Assembly: GCA_019649035.1 (NCBI GenBank)
Contig: BMAT01002775.1
Coordinates: 301,513-365,512 of the forward strand
Origin: Elysia marginata
Lineage: Eukaryota; Mollusca; Gastropoda; Plakobranchidae
Length of the DNA: 64,000 nt
Direction of reading: 5' to 3'
Position numbers and translations under genes: made by a program. Each line of letters begins with the position of its first letter. Within the stretch, counting starts at the first letter, position 1. Under the pieces are notes generated by a model. The model was not told the origin of the DNA. It worked only from the letters and a program-made list of their open reading frames with translations, and did no database searches. Positions 49,919-64,000 of this stretch are shown piece by piece.

Positions 49919-51023
49919 CACCGTATGGCAGTTGGAACTCCTCTTTGGTGAAATACAGGTTTGTAGCTTGAGTTTCCGACAATCACCTACATAGAAAGTT
50001 GCCTTCCTTGTTCACCGTCCAGGTATTTTTGTTTCTTTTGTTGTGCAAGTTTGCGACACTGCTAACTTTGTTGGTGATCCACTAGGAGTTCACACTAATT
50101 TACTTAAGAATAGATGCTTCCAAAAAGACACTGAAGTAGCTTTTTAACGTTGACTAAAACTCTTGTAAGAACTGATCACTTATTTTTACATCTTGCTTAT
50201 CTATGACGAAATGACAGAATGGCTCATATATGTTACATTCCTTTTTAAAAAATCTTTTTAGATTAGTACAAAATGTTTTCTTGGGAACAAGTTTTTTTAC
50301 CATGAAGCCTTTTATATTTTTTATTTCTGTTTTAGATAATTCTCTCCTGTAATTGTTGAGTTGCCAGCTTAAAATTAATCATTTAGAATAAACTTGATGA
50401 TTTCATTTGAAGACTCCAGGTGAACAAAGTATGTCAATTGGTAATTGATGCCTCAGCGGAGTCAATACCCCCTCAGAACTTTCCTCTGCTCGCTCCTTAA
50501 CAATCCAGTAGCAACGTTTATACGACAGCTTCTCTTGCTCAAATGTGCTGGCTTCAAATTACAATTATTTAGAATAATCTTGATATCTTGATCCCCAATT
50601 TGCCAGTTGAACTAAGTTTGATACATTTCATGATTCATCTCAGCCACAGCATTAGTATCAACAATATCTTCAATGTGCTTGCCCTTTGAAAATCCAGTAC
50701 CAATGTGTACAGATTAAGAGATTTTCACCTTGAAATATAATCCACACATGTGAAGTAAATTTAGATGTTTTTCTTCACCAAAACGTTATATCAAAAGTTA
50801 TGTTTACTACAAATCCATTTTCAAATAGTAAGAACCAAGCAGAGGAATGATTCATTAGTTAAAATGTGATGGAAAGGCACTTTCATTAGTATGGAACAAG
50901 CTTAAATACAAATAAGATTCGTAACATTCCCCTTTATCTTGTGAACACAGCTAATAAATTGTGGATTTTAGACAGAGTCCGCAGTTTTCTGTCTATACTT
51001 TGTTTCCCCAAAGATCTCCAGAC
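49919..51023 (-). other. Probable 5' UTR of the transporter gene
   Basis: No coding pattern upstream of the start codon at 49918. A good acceptor with a long pyrimidine tract (TTTCTTTTTTTCTAG) ends at 51024, and a weaker one (CTATGTAG) lies near 49987. Either could mark the 5' edge of the exon with the start codon. Inference. Confidence 0.35.
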
Positions 51024-54000
51024 CTAGAAAAAAAGAAAGAAAATGTAATGTAGTTAGAGACATTCATACACAAATTTCTTCAAGACAGTAATACATTAGG
51101 CTAAAGCCGATTTTCGGCAAAAGACAGATAGAAACCATGTGGCTCTGGAAATAAAAAGTCTAAGATGTAAATTCTGACAATATTAAACGCTTAAACATAA
51201 TTTTACACATAACACAGGAGTAAAATTATGTATCCATTTGGAGAAAAAAATCAATTCCAAGGCAAATCTGTCCTCGCTGAATACGTATAGGTCCAAAGAA
51301 ACTAATGCTGCCATCAGGGTTAAGTGTGATAGGTATCTATCCTACAACCCATGTATAGAAGTTAATCACAGAAGAAAACATTTTGAATCAATAAAAATCC
51401 GTCGGGCAATCTGTTTATTTAGGATCCAAAGCTTAACAGTTCACAAGAACCTGTTTAAAGATAAAATTGTAAATACTGGTGCAACTGGCAATGGATAAGG
51501 TTTGTTTTTCGATTGCAATGCTGCTGTTGCTCAGTGGTGTGTCTCGTCCAAGGGCTAGCCCATTTGGCCACAAAAGCCACATTTTATAGTTTTTATATGG
51601 TATTTATAAAAAAACGTGTTTTCTATTGGATTGTTTATGCCTTAGACCAAAAAAAAAAATCATTTTCAGGCTGTAAATTAATGTGCTAGCGCATTTTCGG
51701 GACGTGTCAACAGAGTCGGCCTGTGACATAGTTCACACCTGGCTTCAGTCTGACTCAGGCTTGATAGGTGCGTGGTATTGTAAAGGCTTCCGAAGAATGA
51801 AGAGATCTCAAAATTCATAATTAGCCGAAAATATTGGTACTTTATACACTTTTGAAGAACTGTGTCGTGCAATAAATTTTTCAAACACATATTTTGAAAG
51901 TTAGTGCTGCAACTTTATATCAACAAAACTTTGTACAACAATGAGAAGGGCATACTTCCATAGATCATTATTCATATAAAAATGTGCGTATTATTTCACA
52001 TTGAAAAGGAAACACATTAATAGGTGTGTATTGTAGGTATGTGTGTATTTTGTTAAAACTCCTCGCGGTCTTTTATTTATATTTAAATACCGGAACTTAC
52101 TAATATTAATGTCATGTAACATGCTTTATTCTATTTCTATTGAACTTTGCATTTTAATTAAGGTAGTCCTCACATAAATGCAGGAAACTTTTTTTTTTGT
52201 AACTTGGACCAAAGTGCAATTCAATTACGTACCGTACATAAAAATATGAAATGAAACACTGAAAAACTGTAAGCGAGTCCTATTTATTAAGAAAAAAGTT
52301 TGTTAGAGTAATAAAAGAGAGGGAGAGAAAACAGATGGCGAGAAAAATCGAAAAATATTAAGAAAGGGGGAGGGAGAGAGAAAGAGATGACGAGAAAACC
52401 CAAGAGATAAAAAGAGAGAGAATGGAGGAATAAGATGGCGGGAGAAAGAGACAATGGTTCTAATCTAAATCTACCTATTAGTGCGAAATTGTATGCCCAA
52501 AGTAATTTTATTAGGGTTTTATTGAAGCTGCGCAGTATCTTTTTTCCCTATTGTGCCACAAAAAGAAATGTGCAATCTGCAAGAAGGAATGCGGAAGAGA
52601 TTGTGTTTCCCACGTTGTGACGTAGATTTAGGTCAGAACCATTGAATTCGGGTAGAAAAAGGAAGGTTTTATTGGTAGACAGGTAGACAAGTAGGGCTTG
52701 TCACTTCTACAAATTGTTGGTTGTTTTGTTTCAAACCATAAACTAATTTAAATGACTAGTAATAACATTTTGCCAACTGTCGTGTTTATTTATTTAAGGC
52801 GACTAACTTTGCGAACTGTTTATATAAATTTTTGCTCCTTCTTTCGTTCGAAGAAAAAGTTACCAGAAAAGTGACAGTCGAAACTTTATGCAACTAAAAA
52901 TAAAATAATAACAAAGGGGTGCAACTGAGCTTAATTTTTATCGCCTCTCGGGGACAAAAACCAATTTGGTGTCGTTAGAGTAACAACTGCAATTAAAATG
53001 AAACGATAAAACGAGCATTCCAAAAAACGAATAAATGAACTTGATTACATACTTCTTCAAAGATGTGTACTTTTCATATGGCAAATAAGCATACCGGCAT
53101 AATACAATATCTGCATCACGTTATGGTCTGTACCCTATTTTTCTCAGCATCCACATAAAGTAAACACAGGAAAGCAAAATAATTTGCTAAAACTAATAAC
53201 AAACAAACAACAATCATTCATTTAGTCAACAAAAATATAGAAAACGTGAGCTAGCTTATAATATATTTAAATTGTTTTCCTATTTACAGTAACTACCCTC
53301 GGGTGAATGACCTACAGTTTCTATTGTGGCAAAGCTTTTTATGCATGAGTTGTCACATACTCACGAGGTAAGTTTAATTAACACAAATGAGGAGATCTAA
53401 ATCTTGATATTTCTAGTATCTACATGTGCATATTTGAATAGTTATTACTATATAAATATGTGTGGTTACAAACATGTGCCTGCTTTTTTATGTCAGCGTT
53501 GCGTCGAACACTTTTTATGCCAGTCTGAAAATAGATATACGATTAATCACGTCTCCACCAATAAAAGCGGAGTTTCTCATTTAGTCTACTGTGCTAGCCT
53601 ATGTGTGCTCATAAAAAGAGATGGGCGTGCAGTATCAGTCTAGAGACTTTTAGATACATATTTATCATATTATAGATTTGAATATCATTGGACTCACGTG
53701 AATTACATAGCCTAATGACTAAATTACCGTACTTCATCCACGGAGCCGCGATCACGTTTATCTGAGAGTACATTTCTTGTTCTTAAAAAAGATAAGAGTT
53801 GAAAGCACACAAAATAAAGCTACACCTGAGCGTGTCACCCGTTAGATTATCTTTAAAAATATGAAAAAAAAAACTGAAACCATTCTGAAGTCATAACCCA
53901 GATGTGGCCCGACCCCCTTAAAGTGTCAGAAGTTTAGGGCCGAAACAGTTCCTATGAGGGGGTGGGGGGTCTTCTCTGAAGATTCCTGCTATTCAGCTCC

Positions 54001-57000
54001 CGATGAGTGCGTTACTACTATGCATACGGCATAGATAACTTACGTCAGATGAGAGAATTAATTGGTGTTAAGGAGATATGAGGCTTACAAAATTAAAAAA
54101 GACACTGCTGCAAATGATGACGGCGTTGTCTCCAGTGGAGAGGATCATGTGTATAATAGTTGTATTGACAAGCTGGAACTAAATGCCTAAATGGTTGCGA
54201 ATTATCTAAAACAAAAGACGAAAAAAGAGACTGCAAAGGAGTTCGTCAGAAAAAATAAAAAAGTAAACAAAAAAAATGAGAAAATTTTTAATTTAATAAC
54301 TAACACGGCTGCAGGCGCCTAACTGGCGCACAGAAGAGCTAGGAAAGTTAAGACCTGCGCACAAAGATAAATCATTACTAAAAGCTTGTCAAAAGGCTAA
54401 CACACCAGAATGGATTTAATTAATAAGCCCATTATCTCAGAAACAAGAAAATAAAAGAAGAAACAGCGGCGTTATCGGTTTATAGGTCTATAATGCATAC
54501 CTAAAGCAGATTTACTTTTTAGCTTTATCAGCGCAACTGACACTAATTGCACTAAAATATCTTGACACTGATATTACAAGGTGAAGACTGCGCTTTACTC
54601 GCCTCATTGGATCGAATCGAAAAGCCTCGTGTTGTGGAATACGCATCCTGATTAGTGATGCTGCCGTGGTACCACATTCGAGGAAATGACAGTGGCCACA
54701 AGGAGAAAAAAATATTCGTGTCGTCAGCGTTTTTCTGCGGCTCATCGTTTTTCCAGGTTCAAGGAATAGAATCTGTGCTTTGCCCTAAAAAGTTTGCACT
54801 ATAAAAAGAGGCCACAAACTTTTTTTATTATTAAAAATAGACACACTTTATATAATGACAAAAAAGGCACTGATAATAAATCAGCTTAGATAAGTTTTGT
54901 ACCCCAGTGTTGAAACGTTGAGTCCATACAATGCTGAAGGTATACCTTTGCTAAAGGCTCTGGAGCAAATTGTGCTTCATCATCGCGACATTTAGATTCG
55001 CAAATATTTGAATCATAATCAATAAGGTAACATTTTCTAAATCATCATGGGTGAGCTTAAACATATAGCTCAAGCGCCCTAAAGATTTTTAACACAGGTT
55101 TACAAGTAATAATAAACGTCAGGGCGGAAGGTTAAACTATATGGTCACTCACAACGCGTTAATGTTTAATGAATCTATTAACAAAAAGAATTAATCTACG
55201 GTATTTGGTTCCAAAAACGCTTGGATTGGAACTGGCACCATACATTTCTCGACAATAGACATCAGCCAAGTTTCCTAAGCTTAGTGTTTAGTACAGCTAC
55301 GTATGATTTATGTTGATCCAACTGGTTCTGGGATAGCATCACAACACAGAGGCGGACGATCGTGGCTAGCCCACCTGTCAAAAGCGTCACACCAGTATGA
55401 CTAACATTGTGTAAAACTATACACACATTGAATCTATCATATCAGAGTCCTAAACCCAAGGAAAACTAAGAAACTTGCGATTTATACCCTATTGTGTAAT
55501 TTTATCACACAAACATTGCCCCTAATCGCGGTCTTGCTTCACACCAATTGCTAAAGAAGATTTTAGCAAGCTTCATCTAATAAAAAATAATCCAATAACA
55601 CTTAAAAACTAATCGGTTTAACTATTTATCGATGGAGATCAAATTGGTTTTTTAGCTGTAAAGTTATAGATACCTATTTAGGGGAAAGAAGCAAACGTAC
55701 GGATTAATATCTTAAATAACGCTGTAAAACAATACTTGAACAGTAAATACGCTCGTCAAATAAGGTCAGATCATCTAACATAATATTATTACAATTTACA
55801 ATGCACTCTTTTCCATACGGTAGTTAAGTTAACGGTTAGAATGTAACCATTTTATTAAAATATACGTAAGTAGTTTATAGCAGTTTGAGTTTGCATACTT
55901 ACACACACATCGACCAGTTTATGGATAACCACTTAAGCACCTGAAACAACCTCGAAGCCAGAAAGCAAAAGAAACGAGCTGAGAGTCAAAGAATGGACGA
56001 AGAATAACGGCACTATTACAAAACTGATCATATACCATACAAAAATAATATATGATCTCATGAACATCAAGACATAATGATAAAAAAATAAATCATAATA
56101 AACACTCAACACTTTTAAGGCAGGAATTTAATACACTGAAAAAAAAAGTTATTGAAAAAAACTAAGCATGTTTTTTTAAACGCGTATCAAAAGCAGTGAT
56201 AAAGTTAAGCCAACACCATTAAGAAAACACCAAAATATACTTTATGTGTCGTGACTCGGAAGACAAACAGAAGCACATTAGGGGGCAAACGAACGTGTCA
56301 ATCAAGTGAATAAACCAGAGTGCCACGATACCCAACAACAGAGCACTCTGTTATCTGTTATCTTGACATGCTTAGCTGGTCGAGTTGACACCACATAATG
56401 CACGCAACGAATAACAAATACGCTACTTTTGTCATATTTTCAAAACGACATAATAATATAATTGGTACCGTAGTTAGTAGCCTAAAAAGCGCGTTATCCG
56501 TGGCCTTCTACTATTTCCCAGTTCAAAATTTAATCTGAAGCTAAGAGATCGCTGTCTCCCTTAAGTGTCTCAGCTGTCTGGTTGACGTATAATTTATGAG
56601 AGGCCGGCCTAGTTCGAATTCGCCATATATGCCATGCCTCAGCTAAGGAAACAACAGATTCTGTACGGTGATTTTTTGTTGTTGCAAGAAATGTGTTCGG
56701 TGCAGCCTCATAATAACGACGTCAGAGCCTTTAAGTTTGGATCATTGCATTTTTTCAAATACGACATCAAAATTGAATGGTGCTGAGAGTGATTAAGAAT
56801 AGCAGCCTTTTGTTATCAATCCACTTAATCCTTTTCCGTTCACGGCTCATTACAATAAGGCAAAATGGTTCTGAGCGAGTCAGTTGTTAAGTATTATTAT
56901 TATGATCATAAGATATGCCGAGGTGGGTATCCGTGGACAAGTGGATTCACGTACGCACGTGAACACCCAATCCAGAGACAAGCGGTTAGAGACTACAGTA

Positions 57001-60000
57001 TTGCAGGGATGAGCCTGTGTATTCATCAGACTCGATTCAGTGACCTTTGGTCTTAGGATCACCCAATATTACTAAGCTTGTATCATTAACCCACAGAAAT
57101 ATTTTAGGTTGTTGTATGCCTAGTTACTGCGGTTGTTTGTTTTTTTTTTCAAATTTTTTTTTTTAAACGAAGTGACTTTCTACTGAACTTAGGTTACATG
57201 TTTAAAATATGTGTGAGTGAAAATGTGATAGCAGGTATACAGAAAGAGGAAGACTCTAGGATCTTTACCCTCAGATACCGGATGGGGTGGTTATGGCGCG
57301 ACTAAAATAGAAAGAAAGAAAACTTAACAAAAATAAGTGTAAAATCAGAGAACGTAGAATTAGGAAATGAGTAAAATGGAAAAGAAAATGCATGAGAGAG
57401 ATCTAGATTAAATGTATCTAGAATTGATTTGTAATCTCTCCAACTGAATTTTCATCGTGCTTTTTCTAGATGATGATTCATCCTCAGCTTGATTAAATTT
57501 AAAGTTTTACTATAGAAGGTATAAGGCCAGAGGATCTTTGAGGCTTAGATTAAGCCTAGATATTATCAAAGGTTTTTTTTTTCATTTTGAAAATCGCCGT
57601 TGAAATTGCATCTGGAGTGCTTTTCAGTTTCGATTTTTTTACACCGTTCATAGAACGGAATTATCAGCTAGTTATTGCCATGAATATCATCATCTCGCGA
57701 AAAATTTCTGCGCGTCATACTCAGGGATAACAATAAATATTATGGTTTGAACTCAAATTTTTGTTGTTGTAATTATTGTTTTGGAAAACTGTGAGAGCTA
57801 TGACTTTTAAGACCGAGAATAGAAGTATATCTCTAGTATCTCTTTGACTGCTTTGTATTTTGAACAGCGTTTCATGGTGGGTTACTTAAGTTAAAAACAT
57901 CCACCGGCTATACAGCACCTGCTGAGGTTATTTAAAGTCAACGGTTATCAGGGTCCTCTAGCTAAATTTTTTAAAGATTGTTCTAGAAACAAAAAGCAAG
58001 TTGCTTTTCGTTGAGATAAAGATTTCTAATAAAGTAAAAACGCAGCAGGTGAATGTTTTACTGTGATCAGGGCGCAGTAATTGAAAAATGCATTCCTGCT
58101 TTTTCTCATGATCATTATTATCTAAACTGAAAGGTAATGAAAACGGGAGTAAATTCTTAAGCCTTAAGCCTTGTGTTACATTCAAATAAAGTCCAAGGAT
58201 ATAATTGATGCACGGATGAAAATGAAAATATGAACAGCAGAACAAAGATGGCTACCACCTACTTTGACGTTATACGGACAACATAGAGTAGGTAGGTAAA
58301 TAGCAAAATTAAAACGTAGAAACGTACATATGAGCTAAGGTTGGGTGATAGCCATATTTATCCTACATATCTTCATGGCAATTGCTGTACATTTAGAGAG
58401 GTTCGATAGGTTGACAGAATTTTTTTTCTTAACGAAAAGGATGCGAAAGAAGGGCCTTATTTATAACGGTAAAGGTGATGATGGTGATGATTATGATAAG
58501 GTGATCGTTTAATGACTACCATCCTGTGTTGGTACTTACCGGTGTCTCATTTTACGAAAGGAAACCATTGGCTGTCCCTACTGTCAGTGAATTCAACTAA
58601 AATATTTATGTAACTAACATACAAAAGGCAGTTTGGTTTACAGCGTCGATGTTTTATTTTAAACAAGATAAAAGGATAAGAAAAAAGAGGGGCACCAGTT
58701 GTGTTGAGAAGTGGTGAAAAACGTGGGAACACATATTACATTTGTAAGATATGGAGATTTGTTCGTAAACCGGGTACGTTTTCTTTTTTAAAAAGTTACC
58801 ACAAAAACTAGCAACCTCTCTCCCCCACACCGGAAACAACTTCCGTTTCCTGTCGTTGCCATCGCTCGCCCTGCTGCTTATGCTAATGGTATTGAACTCA
58901 CAGTTTGAGAAACCCCAGAATGTCCTTCACGCAAGCTTAAGCACCATTATTTTGCGAACTACGTGGGTAGATTTAGGGAACCTGAACTTTAAGAAATCAG
59001 TGATTAAACTTTTTAACGTGCTTCGTTTAAAAAAAAATAAATCGGAAAGTTAACACTCTCGGTCTACAAAGCGATCACAACGGGCAAAAATAATGCAACG
59101 ACCTTCGGAAAGAGTTGGACCGTGCTTCGAAAATTGCACATGATGTATAATGCTTGAATAAATTTAAAGCCTGTCGCCATGTAATTGAACAATGTCACTG
59201 GGAACGACACGTGAGATCAAAGTGGCCTCGGGGTCTACATGTACCTACGATAGTGCACGTTGGTTCTATGAATGTGCGTGTTTTATGTGAACATTTCTAT
59301 AAATTTGTATGGTTTTTTTCTTACCCCCCTCCCACACACACATTATGTTTTCAAAAGATTTAAACAATTTATAGCATAGATGATTCCTTTTTTTTTCAGG
59401 CTTTCTCTTTATTTATTTTTAAGATTTCTTTATCTACCGGTATTCTTGGAAATCACATTCAAATGGTTTGTGAAATCAATAAAGCTGTAATAAGACTTCT
59501 TTATATACTAAGAATTTTGAAAATTATGTATTGAAATGTCGTACAAAATCAATCAAAAACGTGCATGTAACTGTAAAGCCTTCCTTTCCGTCATTCGATT
59601 GGGCTAGATCAAAGAGGACTTATAATAAGATTGAGCTGCCTGAATAGATTGAAAAACCTCGATGAAATTTAATTTCACTTTTCAGCAGTGCTGGGGCAGA
59701 AAAAAAGGGAAAAAACTTATCAGTGTCTTGTAAATAGAGCCTGTGTACGCAGCATTGATTCGCATTATGTTACATAGGCTGTTTGACATGTACTATGATC
59801 ACCTCGGATTGGACTAATCCTACCGACGCTGTTTTTACAAGAACACGTTAAAAGGTCAAGCTTATAACCTAACTCCAATAATTGTTTTAACTGACTAGAG
59901 ATGCTGGGTTCATAAAGGTCTCCACAATTTTGAATAGATAGATAACCATATCTCGAATAATTTGTGACTTAAGGTCAAGCAATTCATGCAATGTAAAAAA

Positions 60001-63000
60001 AAGCTTTCAATAATTTTATTTCAGTCTTACAGTTGATTCAGGACGTGGCATAGAGAGAGGCGACAGCACATTATCACAGCTTCATCAACCAAATCAAATT
60101 AAAACAACAAAATAAACAAGAAAAAAAAACGCGTACTTGTAGTTGAGCTGAGGCATTGGTGACTAACTATAATTTATAATAATAATTAGCATACAAGTCG
60201 GATATACATGTAGTTCAAGTAGCTGACGCAAATTGAACTTGGTGTGCTTTACACTTTTCCACTTACATGTACTTCTCGACAGTGTGGCAATTCATTTCTA
60301 AGTTAAAGGAACTAGATTAAAGAGGATAATGTACCGGCGTGACTTGTCGCACGCGCGCCTTGAACTTTGCGTTTGGGCAAATGGGCACACGACTGCTTTC
60401 AGCCGGTATCCACTTTCACCCTATTTGTATACTTAGTGAGGACCCTTCACGCGTATCAACGCGTGTCAATACTGTGGGGATCTAAACTACGGCTTGCTGA
60501 ATATATTTAAGGATTACATTTTTTCAATGAAGAATTAAAAAAAAAAACCTTCTTCTCGACCAGCAAAATGTAAAGATTCAAAATCCTAAAAGTAAAACGA
60601 CAATATGTTTGAAAAGCGATATTATCAAAATATTATATTTACAAAACGAAATAACATACAAAAATTTCGCCTCTAGGCTTCATCGGGAACAATACAAATT
60701 AATACTGTCTTATTAAATTCAAGTTGGGTGAAAGGTTAATTTTCTATCCTGCTCCCGTGAATCGAATGGATCCTTGAATTTATTTTGATGTGACTCAGGA
60801 GTGAAGTAGGCTTGTTTGTATTTTAATTACGCTTATCAAAATGCTAAAATTTACTGTCGGCAGATTTACTCTCACAAGTTTTCGGTAATGAGAAGAAAAA
60901 GATGAAAGGCACTCTATACAAAAACTTCTTTTTCTTTCCAAGCCCAATTTCTTTTCTACTGCCGCTAATACTTGTACTTCAAGCTTGGGTTTTCTGAAAA
61001 TATTATTGTAAAAAAAAAAAACAGATTGCCTCTTTTGTCGGACCATTAATACTAATAGTAAAGAAGGGACCGGCCACTAAGGACAATAGCACGGAACAGA
61101 AAATGAAATTGTTCAAAATATTGTATTATTGTATAGAAATTACCACAGACCGCAGCCTGGTACGAAACATGGTTTAGCCTACGATACGTAAGATTTAATT
61201 AAATAATAAAAATACATGTACTTCACTTTTAAACAATTGTAAATTTCTTAAATGGTTAAGAGAAACAAAACATGTTGCTAATATAAAATTAATAAAATAA
61301 CGCCTTTAATAAACCGCTGGTTTAAACGACTTTTGCTACATAGCTTCTCGACCTCATTTTTCTTTTAAAGTAAGACACAGCCGACAAAATCCAGAGCCCC
61401 TGATCAACTGGCTCCAGTGATTTAGGACCCCCTTGGCCATTTTAATAATTCTTATGGCATTTTAGTTATCACAACAAGAACAAGAATTCTCAAAAATAAG
61501 TAAGAGTATGGGACCCGAACTTCCAGAAGTTGCTAAGTTCTTCATATTTGAATTGTTTCAAATTTCAATTAATAAGCTGGGTTTTTTTTATTTTGTTTTT
61601 TAGTATACCATCCAGACAATAAATTTCATTTTAAAAATGACAGTACAGTTTGGAAGTGACATCCTTGTAATTATAGGTCTAGGCTTTACAATACCCCTCC
61701 CATTTTAGTCATTCTCGCATTATATTTTTCCTTGGACACAGCTTACTTCACTTGGTTTTTTTTTGGGGGGGTGATTTTTGGTTGTTTTTTTTTAATGTAC
61801 TTTTAACTTTTGGTAATCATCCTGGTAGAAGTATACTGAAATCAGTACTGGCCGGCCGCACTGCAAAATCTAGCCTGCCTATCTTGTCAAGTGCCTAGTA
61901 GATTTGGTGCTATACTTAAACTTCTTGAGTGACGTGACAGATAATACATCTTGTGTCTATCAATCAAGCAATATCTCCTGCTGATGGTAAGTATAGTAAT
62001 GATAGACAAAAGTTTGACGTGGATTCGACGTTAACAACACCACGCCTGATTACAATGAATGACAAGGCTGGCGAAGCTGTCTCAGCAAAACTACATATAT
62101 CTAAACCCACGGCTAGTCTATGGCAAGTTACCGCAATCTAAAATATCTCAAGTGCCAGGGGATCGATAAACGGTCAAGACAATGGCTTGATATGAGTGGT
62201 AAGGAGTGTTCGATTTGTAAATATGCGAGTGATGAGAAAACCTGGGTATAATTCCACAAACACAGCCGTTAGGGGATGGTTGAAATTTTCACGTTTTCAT
62301 CATGCAATCGACACACTGACCATGGTTGCTCTGTAAGTTTCCGAGCTACAAACTGAGCATAATAATGAGATATAAAACCACAGTCAGGCTTTTCAACATG
62401 ATCTTGACCTTGAGCCCAATTTCTGTTTGGACATGATAAGCCAATAGGCTATTTCATCATTAAAGGTATGACCCTTGGTCAAGAAGTGCAGTGACCTTGT
62501 GGACTTTTTTCTAGGTCAAGCCACAGAGCGAAAAGCACGCATACGCCATACAACTTTGTCCATTGGTATACGTTTCAATCATCAAAATATGCCTTTCTCA
62601 CTTTGACTTACATAATAGGCGCGACTGTCACAGCAAGGTAGGATCCCAGGTCTCAGCCCAACTTTTCTTTATTTGGTTATTCTCCTATCAGTTGTCTTGC
62701 ATGCAAAAGGAAACTACGCGAAAAGGAGGTACTGTCTATATTTATCCCTATCTATCCTAAACCTCGCAGCTGTGATCTATACACTCAATAAAATGGACAT
62801 CACAGAGGAACGTACTAAAGTCTAACTTGAATCCTCAACCGTCCCCCTCACCCCCTCTCTCTCTATCTATTTGTCTCACTCTGATCCCCTACTCGTCATA
62901 TCGCTTCCCTTTGTACCTTATTAATCTTAGAATAGAATAGCGAATTAACAACTAACAAAGTCACCATAGCACGAGACTGAGCTTAAATTTTTTTGCCCCG

Positions 63001-64000
63001 TGGTGAGACTGGACAGTCCCACATGGACTAGGAATGGGGAAGCTGCTCCCTCGCGACTCTCTGGAGCGAAGGGTTAAGTAAGGTTCTACTGATTTTAGTC
63101 ACAACATGCCTACCTGTTGAAACGTAAAATATTAGCCAAAGATGTCAAACCACACATATGTTATAAGAAATTTTTAAGATGTAGGTAGTCTTTATTTGTC
63201 AATGTATCGTATCGTTCAGCATGAAAACATAAACTAACAAAAAAGTTATCTAATCATCTAATCGAACCGGGTCACAGAAAGAATGGAAAGCACAGTGAAA
63301 ATATCATCAAAATATAAGAAAGGTTCCTCTCTGTCTTGAGGCCACCTTGAGTAAATTAAGCTCAAGTCAGAATTTTGACATATAGAGGTAATAACTTTCT
63401 CTTAGAACTTACTTTGTACACTACATAAGATTGAAAAAAAAAGTAGCTGTAGTTTTTCTTTATTTTGAATAACTATATTTGGAAGCAAATAAATGGCTAC
63501 CGTTTAGCAAATGCATGGCTTTAAGTTTAACTCAAAACTATTCTGAGCAACCTGTGTCTGAATTACCTTGGCTGGCTCACAGTAATAACATAATTATGAC
63601 AACAAAACACGCATGCATATATTTTTGTTAATACTTTTGGTGGCTTGGTCCGTTTAGATGACAGGCCTGAATGTATTTGAAGGTTACGCAAAATTTCCCA
63701 AAGCTGATCGAAATTTCGTAAGCGAAAACTACAAAAATTGTTGCAAACTTTCTCCCTTTACCGAATCTTTTAAATTGGTTGCTAATATCCTTGGTTGCTT
63801 TTTTTGGTCTGTTTATCGGGTACATTTTATACTTTTTAGAAATCTGATGCTCTTTTGTAAAATCTGTAACAAGCGAATGACAAGTAAAACTTGCAATGCG
63901 CTCACTAAAATATTCTAGTAGCTAAAATTTTTTTAAAAAGAGTCATAATCTTTATAATAAAGAAAAAAAAAAGGGCAATTGCTCGGGATCAAGAACATTT
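51024..64000. other. 13 kb upstream of the transporter, no coding exon supported
   Basis: AT-rich with stops in all frames. The longest open stretches (for example 60795-61046, 63658-63918) have no recognisable protein features. GA-rich runs occur at 52310-52445, an ATG-rich run at 58465-58500 and a CT-rich run at 62845-62880. The promoter and any non-coding first exon of the transporter probably lie here, but I cannot place them. Confidence 0.45.

Noticed and set aside
54512-54745. Possible 5' coding exon of the transporter upstream of 50 kb
   Set aside because: No phase-compatible donor or homology; exon 1 at 49918 already has a well-placed start and a complete N-terminus.
63658-63918. Possible coding exon at the right edge
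   Set aside because: Open on both strands, Phe/Lys/Asn-rich, without splice context or motif; more likely AT-rich non-coding or repeat sequence.

Overview
The window looks like a piece of an animal nuclear genome, most likely a mollusc and perhaps a heterobranch gastropod. The support is AT-rich DNA, long introns with GT-AG borders, two conserved metazoan multi-exon genes, many short DNA-transposon relics, tRNA-derived SINEs, and frequent TCTAGATC / ACATGTA-type words. The species call is a weak inference. No operon, CRISPR array, phage or viral element was seen. There are three assembly gaps: 11324-12251, 26074-26076 and 37369-37452.

Region 1 (about 0.9-14.4 kb, + strand) holds a Polycomb-group gene of the Scm/SCMH1 family. 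Eleven coding exons join in phase to give about 607 residues: two MBT repeats, a Ser/Pro-rich linker, a SLED domain and a C-terminal SAM domain. Its 5.3-kb ninth intron holds two pogo-like relics and the 5' half of a decayed mariner that runs into the first gap. Its last intron holds a copy of a MITE family found five times in the window.

Region 2 (14.4-35.5 kb) is intergenic and rich in mobile DNA. It has a hairpin-rich repeat (19.6-19.8 kb), a pogo-like relic (21.0-21.9 kb), and a three-layer nest (22.8-24.6 kb: SINE inside mariner inside a CAG-ended element). It also has two adjacent related pogo-like elements (25.6-27.3 kb), a MITE (30.4-30.9 kb) and a 2.3-kb inverted-repeat element with a 6-bp target duplication (31.2-33.5 kb).

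Region 3 (35.5-49.9 kb, - strand) holds an SLC16 transporter of the MCT8/MCT10 type (thyroid hormone / aromatic amino acids in vertebrates). Nine coding exons join in phase to 622 residues. Two tRNA-derived SINEs, a LINE 3' end and two MITE copies lie in its introns. The two genes are convergent, with their 3' ends about 21 kb apart.

Region 4 (49.9-64 kb) is upstream of the transporter. It probably contains 5' UTR and promoter sequence, but I see no supportable coding exon there. I found no sign of a new multi-gene system. The most interesting items are a possible 12-nt in-frame micro-exon in the Scm gene, the substrate-site pattern of the transporter, and the layered transposon history.
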